A stretch of 64,000 bases of DNA from Candidatus Poribacteria bacterium (GTDB lineage Bacteria; Poribacteria; WGA-4E; WGA-3G), in assembly GCA_028820635.1 (NCBI GenBank), contig JAPPIG010000118.1, positions 62,001 to 126,000 of the forward strand, in the 5' to 3' direction. The notes under the pieces were generated by a model, which did no database searches, was not told the DNA's origin, and worked only from the letters and a program-made list of their open reading frames with translations. Both the position numbers and the translations under genes were made by a program. Of this stretch, positions 51,253 to 58,188 are shown in pieces. Numbering within the stretch: the first letter of the stretch is position 1; each line of letters starts with the position of its first letter.

Positions 51253-52398
51253 TTAATCTGCAGCAGCGGCATCAACTGTAGCCATTTGTGCACTTCGAAT
51301 TGCTTCTGCTAAGTAGGTAATCCCCTCTGGAACGTCATCAACATGACAATACGCATACGCCAATCGAATCGCTTTCACCGGATCGCCTGCATAGTGGAAC
51401 GCACTGCCGTTACTATAACCCACACCTTTTGCCGATGCCAACTCACTTAGCTTATTCATATCAGTCGATTCTGGCAGATCTATCCAAAGGAAAAGTCCAC
51501 CGCGTGGTTTCGTCCACGTACAGAGGTCACTGACGTTTGCTTCAAGCGTATCAATCACGGTTTGACATTTAGCACCGACAGCAGCATTTGTCGTTTCAAG
51601 GTGCGCCTCAAGATGCTCCATGAAAAACTCAGCCACAATCGCACTTGCAAGTGCACTTGTTCCGCCATCCCAGCGATTGTGATGAATCATCCCGTAATAG
51701 GGTTGTTGTGCAACAAAGTACCCTTGTCGCACGCCTGCCCCTAAGATTTTTGAGAACGTCGCGATGAAAATAACACGGTTTGATGTATCTAATTTAAACA
51801 AAGAAGCGGGCGTTGGGTTCGGCACAAAATCAATATCACCATAGCAATCGTCTTCTACAATGAGTGTGTCGTATTCTTCTGCAAGTTCCAACATGCGGTG
51901 CCGCCGTTCAAGTGACAAGATCGCACCAGTCGGGTTTTGGTGGTTAGATGTCGTATAGATGAGAGATGGTGTGACATTTTGGCGTTTAAGCGCTTTTAAT
52001 TGAGCCTCCAACGCATCCATGTCCATACCATCTACGTAATCCATCGGTATCCCGACAATATTCGCTTTGAGGTGTCGCATAATACCGAGTGTGCCGCTAT
52101 AGGTAAATTCCTCCGTTAATACCGTATCACCCGGTTTAATAAATGTCCCTAACACTAATTCAAGTGCCTGCATTGACCCTGAGGTAATCGAGGTGTTATC
52201 TACTGGAAGCGGGACACCTTCTCGCCGTTCAAAGCGCATTGATGCAAGTTCGCGTAATCCACGGTAACCAGATTCGCCGGGATAATTGACCAGCTGCCCT
52301 CCCAATTTACGGAGCGCTTTTGCGCTTGCTTCAATCAACGCCTCAGTCGGAAACGTATAAGGGTCAGGTCTACCCCCTGTAAACGCAAAGTCTTTCAT
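51253..52398 (-). CDS. PLP-dependent aminotransferase, class I/II
   Basis: The 381-aa protein resembles 2-aminoadipate/aromatic aminotransferases of the MocR-like group, without a DNA-binding domain. NYPGESGYRGLRELASMRFE and TSGSMQALELV begin the large domain; PLP contacts are in TTSNHQNPTGAILS (Asn), VEDDCYGDIDF (Asp) and the Schiff-base lysine Lys217 in ATFSKILGAGVRQGY. Substrate unknown. It has its own promoter at 52439-52467. Confidence 0.9.
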   Translation of the reverse strand: MKDFAFTGGRPDPYTFPTEALIEASAKALRKLGGQLVNYPGESGYRGLRELASMRFERREGVPLPVDNTSITSGSMQALELVLGTFIKPGDTVLTEEFTYSGTLGIMRHLKANIVGIPMDYVDGMDMDALEAQLKALKRQNVTPSLIYTTSNHQNPTGAILSLERRHRMLELAEEYDTLIVEDDCYGDIDFVPNPTPASLFKLDTSNRVIFIATFSKILGAGVRQGYFVAQQPYYGMIHHNRWDGGTSALASAIVAEFFMEHLEAHLETTNAAVGAKCQTVIDTLEANVSDLCTWTKPRGGLFLWIDLPESTDMNKLSELASAKGVGYSNGSAFHYAGDPVKAIRLAYAYCHVDDVPEGITYLAEAIRSAQMATVDAAAAD

Positions 52399-52438
52399 TT
52401 AGGTCTCCTTAAAATACTTGGCTAATTCCATATTAGAT

Positions 52439-52467
52439 ATTATAGCATTAGTTGTTTAAAAAGACAA
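52439..52467 (-). promoter_or_regulatory. Promoter for the aminotransferase gene
   Basis: TTGTCT (52462-52467) and TATAAT (52439-52444) are 17 bp apart on the minus strand. Confidence 0.65.
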
Positions 52468-52567
52468 CCGCAAACTTAACAATGATCGTATAAAGTTTTC
52501 GTCTTCGCTTGTGTTCTAACAATAGATGTCAATTCCTTGTATAATTTAAGTTGCCAAATAGATTTAC

Positions 52568-52595
52568 AAAAAAATCCTCCCTGTTTTAAGGGAGG
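52568..52595 (-). terminator. Orphan minus-strand terminator
   Basis: On the minus strand CCTCCCTTAAAACAGGGAGG is followed by a run of T. No minus-strand gene lies upstream of it before 52890, so it may end antisense or unannotated transcription. A second hairpin, ATTAACGTT/AACGTTAAT, lies at 52618-52642. The rest of the 52468-52683 gap shows nothing else. Confidence 0.45.
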
Positions 52596-52683
52596 AAAGA
52601 TGGGATTATTTAAGAAAATTAACGTTAAAAATCAACGTTAATGAGAAATTATTAATTTTTTTCAAAAAAACTTAACTTTTTCC

Positions 52684-52712
52684 TTGACAACTTTTTTCAC
52701 ATTTTGTATAAT
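52684..52712 (+). promoter_or_regulatory. Promoter A of the coiled-coil gene pair
   Basis: TTGACA (52684-52689) and TATAAT (52707-52712) are 17 bp apart. The -10 and the following TTTACGTTC are the same as in promoter B at 53657. Confidence 0.78.
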
Positions 52713-52872
52713 AATTTACGTTCAATGGTAGTCTCCTATAATGTTTATAGGTGCGCCGACGGTGTTACGACCACCGATCGACGCGGCGCTGCCATAATCC
52801 GACTATAGCAACGCTAACCTAATTGTAGCATTAAACTATCTGTTTGTGTAGCATTTAGGTTAGCACCTTACA
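52713..52872 (+). ncRNA. Structured leader RNA, copy A
   Basis: About 90% identical by eye to copy B (53686-53846) although the genes behind them differ. Helices: CCTATAA/TTATAGG (52735-52751); GCGCCG/CGGCGC (52753-52758 with 52784-52789) enclosing CGGTG/CACCG; GCGCTGC/GCAACGC (52786-52792 with 52808-52814, one mismatch); GCTAACCTAA/TTAGGTTAGC (52813-52822 with 52855-52864). The last helix ends about 14 bases before the AAAGGAG site. Some helices share bases and exclude each other. No known riboswitch class was recognised. Confidence 0.65.
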
Positions 52873-52890
52873 TGAAAAAGGAGAACTTCA

Positions 52891-53409
52891 ATGAAACAGT
52901 GTAAGTTGCCTATCCTTACCGTATTCCTCGGTATTTTCATCTTATTTACAACAAGTCAAACAGTTTATGCACAAAATGCAGAACAGTTACGTGCAAAAAT
53001 TGATGCCTTAGAAAGCAGACTCGCCAAGTTGCATGCTGAGGAGATACAACTTGAAATAGATTTAGGCAACGCAGAGGTCAACTTAGCAAGTGCTTCTGCA
53101 ACCCTTGACAGTGCAAGATATTGGCTTTCGGAAGCTGAAAAAGAGCTAACGCGAGCTATACTTGACCTTGAAAATGCTCTAAACGGAAACGACGCAGCCG
53201 CAATTGAGGACGCAAGGTTTTGGAAAGCCTATTGGGAAAGTGTTGTTGTCGATTTAACTGATTATTTGGACGAGGTGATTGCCGAACATCAAGAAGCGGC
53301 AGATCACCTTCTTTCTGTACAACAGAAAATGAGTGTAAATGCGAAAAATATCAAGTCTGTTGTGCGTGAGCTTAATCAAGCACGAGAAGCGTTAGCGGCA
53401 CTGAATTAG
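52891..53409 (+). CDS. Secreted coiled-coil protein
   Basis: The 172-aa protein has a Sec signal peptide ending AQTVYAQ-like (SQTVYAQ, near residue 27). The rest is almost wholly alpha-helical with heptad repeats (EQLRAKIDALESRLAKLHAE, later VKELNQ-like VVRELNQAREALAAL). It has no cysteine in the mature part and no enzyme motif. AAAGGAG lies ahead of the ATG. It is the first of three neighbouring exported helical proteins and may bind its partners by coiled-coil pairing. No family is recognised. Confidence 0.75.
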   Translation: MKQCKLPILTVFLGIFILFTTSQTVYAQNAEQLRAKIDALESRLAKLHAEEIQLEIDLGNAEVNLASASATLDSARYWLSEAEKELTRAILDLENALNGNDAAAIEDARFWKAYWESVVVDLTDYLDEVIAEHQEAADHLLSVQQKMSVNAKNIKSVVRELNQAREALAALN

Positions 53410-53484
53410 ACGCATCTAATTCAGTAATTTTACCAAATTTACCTTCGTAATGTTGATGGTAAATTGTTCATTTTTATTACAACC

Positions 53485-53631
53485 TATCTCATAAATAGTT
53501 GGAGGGCTTTGAAAGCCCGATTTCAAAATCTTGTAGGAGCGATCTCCGAATCGCGACAGGTCGGGAATCGGAGTTCCCTCCTACAAAGAGAAACAACTCA
53601 TAATGAACCAACAAATCCTATTTATGAGATA
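53485..53631. mobile_element. Small inverted-repeat element between the coiled-coil genes
   Basis: Perfect 14-bp ends, TATCTCATAAATAG (53485-53498) and CTATTTATGAGATA (53618-53631), enclose a TTGGAGGGCTTT hairpin copy and a GGAGCGATCTCCGAATCGCG-type palindrome, so it looks like a nest of elements. The same 14 bases occur after groEL at 46674. Confidence 0.65.
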
Positions 53632-53656
53632 CGCTCAAGAAAAACTTAAGTTTTTC

Positions 53657-53685
53657 TTGACAACTGTATGTTTGTTTTTTATAAT
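53657..53685 (+). promoter_or_regulatory. Promoter B of the coiled-coil gene pair
   Basis: TTGACA (53657-53662) and TATAAT (53680-53685) are 17 bp apart, with a spacer unlike that of promoter A but the same downstream bases. Confidence 0.78.
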
Positions 53686-53846
53686 AATTTACGTTCATGG
53701 TAGTCTCCTATAATGTTTATAGGGAGCGTCGACGGTGTTACGACCACTGATCGACGCGGCACTGCCATAATCCGACTATAGCAGTGCTAACCTAATTGCA
53801 ACATGAAACCATCTGTTTTGTGTGACTTTTAGGTTAGCACCTTACA
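53686..53846 (+). ncRNA. Structured leader RNA, copy B
   Basis: Same layout as copy A. Here GCACTGC/GCAGTGC (53759-53765 with 53781-53787) pairs perfectly, and one base pair differs from A in a compensating way (A-U here, G-C in A). The terminal helix is GTGCTAACCTAA/TTAGGTTAGCAC (53784-53795 with 53829-53840), 12 bp, which competes for GTGC with the previous helix. GCGTCGA can pair with TCGACGC. The AAGGAG site begins 7 bases after the terminal helix. Confidence 0.65.
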
Positions 53847-53861
53847 AAGGAGATTTTAACG

Positions 53862-54761
53862 ATGAAAATTTTCATGTCTAAAAAGGGAACATTTACCTTT
53901 ATTCTTATTGCACTACTATGTATCACAATGTTTGCTTCCGCTGTTACTTGGACCCAGGTCATTAGTGCAATTAATGCGGTACGAAATGCTATTGCTCTGT
54001 ATAATAAATTAAAAAATTTAATCCCAACACTTGATGAACAGGTAGCTAATCTTCAGCTTAGTATTGACAGCGAGAATGAAGATTATTTTGACGCTGTATT
54101 AGAATTGGCGAGTTCTGCTGCCATATTAGCGTCGCATGAAGGAAACTTAGCGATGGCAGAATCCGCGTATGCTGCTGCCAAGTTGGCAACAAGCAACGCA
54201 GAAAGTGCTGTGTCAACCGCACAAAATCTCTATGATGTGGATAAAGAAGAAGCCGACAGCGCGCGGGATGCCTATTACAATCATGTCCACAATTGTGATG
54301 AATGCTATGTCAGTGTTTGGGAAACGTCCTTATGTTATGATGGCACGATGTATAGGCAAGATTGGCTGAATGCACATTCCGATATGCAAACTTCCAAAAA
54401 GGCACTAAAAGCAGCCAAAAAGGAGTTGAGTAAACGGAAAAATGAGGAATCAGCTACAAAAAGGTCTGTAAGTGAATGGACAGGCAACGTGCAAAATATG
54501 ACCATTTGGGTAAACTCTAGAGCAAAAAAGGTCAAGGAACTAGGGGATGTTCTCAAAATATTGAGGGGACAGCTAAAAACGAAAAGTGATGAGCTAGAGG
54601 CTAAAACCAGAAGGCGTGACGCATTACGTGTGGAGATACCCAAACTCCAGGCGGATATGGATCAGATGATCGCCGCTTGGAGCGAAGATAACCCCGATTT
54701 CAATTGGACAGAGTATTTCGAGCAGAACCCGATCCCTGAAATAGATTTAGATGAGGACTAA
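53862..54761 (+). CDS. Secreted coiled-coil protein with a cysteine cluster
   Basis: The 299-aa protein has an N-terminal signal peptide (FILIALLCITMFASA, near residue 28). Long helices follow: AMAESAYAAAKLATSNAESA, then KKALKAAKKELSKRKNEESA, then LRGQLKTKSDELEAKTRRRD. A short loop near 145-170 holds three cysteines (HNCDECYVSVWETSLCYDG), possibly a disulfide knob or metal site. The acidic tail is EQNPIPEIDLDED. It shares its leader with the 172-aa protein but not its sequence. Function unknown. The next gene starts 4 bases on. Confidence 0.75.
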   Translation: MKIFMSKKGTFTFILIALLCITMFASAVTWTQVISAINAVRNAIALYNKLKNLIPTLDEQVANLQLSIDSENEDYFDAVLELASSAAILASHEGNLAMAESAYAAAKLATSNAESAVSTAQNLYDVDKEEADSARDAYYNHVHNCDECYVSVWETSLCYDGTMYRQDWLNAHSDMQTSKKALKAAKKELSKRKNEESATKRSVSEWTGNVQNMTIWVNSRAKKVKELGDVLKILRGQLKTKSDELEAKTRRRDALRVEIPKLQADMDQMIAAWSEDNPDFNWTEYFEQNPIPEIDLDED

Positions 54762-54765
54762 CACA

Positions 54766-55784
54766 ATGAACATAAAATTCTATATCGGCATTATCGTGTT
54801 CCTGTTATCGTTTATTGTGTTTTTTGGTGGATGCGGAGTCAACAAAGTGACACCGCATTGCAACCGTCAAATCCAACACAGAACACCAGAAGCATTTCTT
54901 CTGAAAAGATAGCAGAATATCGACAACTGTGGGAAAACTCGCTTGTGAAGCATTTACCGCCAGACGAAATCCAAAAAATGGATCCAAAAATCAAAGAACA
55001 GCATTTTTGGGATTACGTGCAAAGGATGGAGAAACATCAAGAAACGTTTGACAAACTCTATCAAACAATTGATGACACGCTCCGTGAACAAGAACCCATG
55101 ATAAAATGGGCGCTTGAGTGGAAAAAGAATCATCCACAACGGCAAAAGGAGCGGGAAAGACAACGACAACAGCGCGAAGCAGAGGATGCTGAATTTGATG
55201 CCTACCTGAAAGCAGAGGTGCTTCCACGCCTTAGAAAATTCGCGGACATTGACGATGATGGGAATTTCATCTCATGGAAGCCGGGATTTATGGCACTTGT
55301 TGAGAGACAAGAAAAAATGGCTACAAACATCGGGCCATTTGCAGAAGATGAAACACCGTCGAAAAATGGTGTCTCGCCTCCGAATGCAACGCGATTACCA
55401 ACAACCACGCGTCCGGAAGAACCCGTTTCTTCTCCCTCAGCGGAACAACGGCGAAACGAGAAAAAATGGAAAGATGACTTGACGTTTAAGGTTACAGAGT
55501 GGAGCAATCAACTCAATGAGCAATACCCTGATATCTTCATCTTGCCCTATTTAACGAGTGAGGAATATAACGAGTTCTTTCCAACCGAGGAATCACGTCA
55601 AATGCTCCAACAGCGGCAAACACAGATGCAAACCGATGTTGTCAACCGAGTGCAAAACTTGTTATCAACCGATACTTCTGGTAATAGGCAAGAGAAACTC
55701 TCTGTCGTGCGCGAGGTTCTGTCTCAAAACTGGGATTCAGACTTCGCAGAGGCGGTAATAAGCCAGTTACAACAGGAAAAATAA
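54766..55784 (+). pseudogene. Coiled-coil lipoprotein with an apparent frameshift
   Basis: ATG 54766 starts a lipoprotein signal (IGIIVFLLSFIVFFGGCG) that soon meets a stop (54910-54912). The long frame continues from overlapping ATG 54831 for 317 aa. Adding one A to the AAA run at 54844-54846 would join them as GGCGVNKSDTALQPSNPTQN, a proper lipoprotein of about 338 aa. The rest is charged and helical (WVKKNH-like EWKKNHPQRQKERERQRQQR), with a Pro/Ser/Thr linker (PTTTRPEEPVSSPSAEQ) and a C-terminal domain. It could be a real frameshift, an assembly error, or a slippage site. Confidence 0.6.
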
Positions 55785-55803
55785 CAAGGTTATTCACAAT
55801 ACC

Positions 55804-55838
55804 AAAGGCAGGTAACCGTTGTGTTACCTGCCTTTTCT
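55804..55838 (+). terminator. Terminator after the coiled-coil genes
   Basis: AAAGGCAGGTAACCGTTGTG followed by TTACCTGCCTTTTCTTT gives an 11-bp-arm hairpin and a T-rich tail. Confidence 0.88.
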
Positions 55839-55909
55839 TTATTAAATGTATCTAAAACCTCACACGCCATTGTCTGAATCGGAAACATTCAATCCCAACA
55901 ATCACTCTC

Positions 55910-55938
55910 TTGACATCACAAACCCGTTATGCTAAAAT
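55910..55938 (+). promoter_or_regulatory. Promoter immediately upstream of rimI
   Basis: TTGACA (55910-55915) and TAAAAT (55933-55938) are 17 bp apart. Transcription would begin near 55945, at or beside the ATG of rimI, giving a leaderless message. Confidence 0.65.
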
Positions 55939-55945
55939 TCCGCAA

Positions 55946-56410
55946 ATGACAATTGAGAAACCTTTTCCAGAAATTATCTTTGAACAGATGCAACAAAAAG
56001 ACCTTGAACAGGTAATGGTGATAGAAAAGGAATCCTTCCCCGATCCATGGTCTGAATCATTTTTTAAAAAGGAACTTCGAAAAAGAAAAAAATATACACA
56101 TTTATATATTGCCCGGTTAAATAACGAAGTCATCGGATATATTGTCTTTTACATCTTCCGCTCTGAAGGACACATCCTGAATATTGCCGTAGCCTCTGAA
56201 TATAGGCGGCGCGGTGTAGCAAAATATCTACTCGCCTCTGCATTAGAAATTGTTCGGAAAAACGCGGGGGAGGAAGTATTTCTTGAAGTTTCTGTTAATA
56301 ATATCGCAGCACAGGGACTCTACAGACAATTCGGATTTGAAGTTTACGGTATCCGAAAAAGGTACTATAGCAACGGTGAAGATGCGTACGTCTTACGAAA
56401 AGACTTATAA
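55946..56410 (+). CDS. rimI: Ribosomal-protein-S18-alanine N-acetyltransferase RimI-like
   Basis: The 154-aa GNAT protein starts at ATG 55946; an in-frame TTG at 55910 is the -35 box of its promoter. Marks are IEKESFPDPWSESFFKKEL, the acetyl-CoA site EYRRRGVAKYLLASAL, FLEVSVNNIAAQGLYRQFGF and the end YYSNGEDAYVLRKDL, all typical of RimI, which acetylates the N-terminus of S18. Some RimI-like proteins act on other proteins. Confidence 0.9.
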   Translation: MTIEKPFPEIIFEQMQQKDLEQVMVIEKESFPDPWSESFFKKELRKRKKYTHLYIARLNNEVIGYIVFYIFRSEGHILNIAVASEYRRRGVAKYLLASALEIVRKNAGEEVFLEVSVNNIAAQGLYRQFGFEVYGIRKRYYSNGEDAYVLRKDL

Positions 56411-56492
56411 AACTTAGCGAGTAAACCACTAAAGAACAACTAAAAGAGACTATAGAAAAATATTTGAAGGCAAACGATGAGGGAGAATAGCA

Positions 56493-57308
56493 ATGAACAG
56501 TGATACAGTTCACCTAACACCAGCACAAAGATTACACTTTGACATCTACGGTTTCGTATTATTGGAAAACGTTTTAACCACTGATGAAACCGAACGGATG
56601 AAAGATGCGCTTTACAGAATTAAAGCTGATCAAAACCTTGATGGCACAAGGGTTTACCTAAATTGGCGAGGCGAACACCACGCGCACATGGGAAATCTTG
56701 TTGAATACGATCCCGCGTTGTTGGAATATGCGGCACATCCCAAACTTGTTCCGCTTGTTGAGGAGGTTGTCGGAGGAGCAGTCCGCCTTGAGGAGACCGA
56801 AGCCATTATTAACTGGCGAAACTCTGATGATGATTTTGATGAACTTCACAAACGTCGTTACAATCCAACCGGTTTTCATCGTGGCACGCAGCACGGTTGG
56901 GGCACCTATATGGAACAGGATAAGTTTCATTGCATCTTTGTCAAGACGCTTGCATACTTGACTGATGTTGGTCCTGACGATGGCGGAACATGTGTGATTC
57001 CGGGTAGTCATCGATTGACCTGGAAACAGAACGAAATGATAGAAGCAGCGTTGTCCGATGACAAACTGATTCATCAAGTTGAAGCATCAGCGGGTTCTGT
57101 GCTACTTTTTGCGGAGGCACTGATTCACAGCACTACTGCTATTCGCAGCGACAAAGAGCGTGTTATCCTCATCGCAGGTTATACCCCACCGATGGTACGT
57201 GAATGGCCAGGCAATGAGGTGAGTCCAGAATTTGTTGAGACACTCCCAGAAGAAATCCGCCCGCTTATCTCTGGCAGCGACAGTTGGCACTGGAGGCGTA
57301 GATATTAA
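56493..57308 (+). CDS. PhyH-family non-heme iron dioxygenase with HxG motif
   Basis: The 271-aa protein is of the phytanoyl-CoA dioxygenase family. GGTCVIPGSHRLTWKQ and LLFAEALIHSTTAIRSDKER are typical, with the distal iron ligand His212 and a 2-oxoglutarate-binding Arg near 218-224. The proximal pair, usually H-x-D, reads H129-R-G131 (GFHRGTQHGWGTY). A missing carboxylate is seen in iron/2-oxoglutarate halogenases of the HxG or HxA type. Alternatively the metal is bound by other residues. Substrate unknown. AGGGAG precedes the ATG. The gene overlaps the convergent Uma2 gene by 4 bases. Confidence 0.8.
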   Translation: MNSDTVHLTPAQRLHFDIYGFVLLENVLTTDETERMKDALYRIKADQNLDGTRVYLNWRGEHHAHMGNLVEYDPALLEYAAHPKLVPLVEEVVGGAVRLEETEAIINWRNSDDDFDELHKRRYNPTGFHRGTQHGWGTYMEQDKFHCIFVKTLAYLTDVGPDDGGTCVIPGSHRLTWKQNEMIEAALSDDKLIHQVEASAGSVLLFAEALIHSTTAIRSDKERVILIAGYTPPMVREWPGNEVSPEFVETLPEEIRPLISGSDSWHWRRRY

Positions 57309-58021
57309 ACTGTATTGGACTTTGCCCGCAGTTGTTCAATTTCCAATAGTGCCTTGGCAAGTTCGGCTTCAACGTTTTGGCGGGCAACAGATTCTTGTCG
57401 TGCTCGTTCTTCAGCGTATTCTACCCTTTCTGTAGGTGGTTGCAGCCATTTTTCAGTGAGTGGGTTATAAAGTCTCAAAACACCGCTATGTTCACCGAGT
57501 TCCAAATTCAATACGTCAGAACGTAGACGTTCATCAACAAAATCTATCTCTTGATACGTGCCGTCTGTAAGCCGAAACCCGATAAAATTTGGGTTTATCT
57601 CACCGTAAGGATCGTAAATATAGTATTCCTTCACTGCAAGAACTGACGCATAAAGATCCTTTTTACGACGCATGTCTTCTCTAAATGTACTGGGACTTGC
57701 CAATTCCAGAACAAAATCGGGCGTATTGCCTTCTTCCCATGTTAGATAGGTACGTCGCGGTTTTTTAGAAACATCAAAAACTACGAATACATCTGGGGCA
57801 ACAGATTTTTTAGGGTTTCCTTGTTCATAATACATTAACAGATTTCCCGATACATAAACTGGGTCATCCCGGAAATGGTGTTGCAGCGTCTGAATGCAAT
57901 CCACCATTAAGTCGCGATGTTTATCCGTTTCTGCCATAGGTTTACCGTCCGATTCTGGATAGATTATTGTTGGTGCAGACTGTATTTTTGGTTTCATCGT
58001 GCCATCTCCTAAAAGCGGCAA
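57305..58021 (-). CDS. Uma2-family restriction-endonuclease-fold protein
   Basis: The 238-aa protein is a paralogue of that at 14518. Shared text: IIYPESDGKPMAET, SGNLLMYYEQGNPKKSVAPD, TPDFVLELASPSTFREDM and YYIYDPYGEINPN. The C-terminal 40 residues are a coiled coil (EYAEERARQESVARQNVEAE). The PD-(D/E)XK residues are kept. Function as for the family, unknown. Confidence 0.85.
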   Translation of the reverse strand: MPLLGDGTMKPKIQSAPTIIYPESDGKPMAETDKHRDLMVDCIQTLQHHFRDDPVYVSGNLLMYYEQGNPKKSVAPDVFVVFDVSKKPRRTYLTWEEGNTPDFVLELASPSTFREDMRRKKDLYASVLAVKEYYIYDPYGEINPNFIGFRLTDGTYQEIDFVDERLRSDVLNLELGEHSGVLRLYNPLTEKWLQPPTERVEYAEERARQESVARQNVEAELAKALLEIEQLRAKSNTV

Positions 58022-58188
58022 GGATTTTGACTGAAATGCAGATTAATATTGCCTCATATTTTTATATTTGCTTCCATTAAAGTATACCACACTACTTCTT
58101 GAATGTCACGTCTCTAAAGTTTACAGTTGTCTGCATTTAACGATGTTAATGTAGCATTCAGTGAATGAATTTCTACTCAACAATATTA

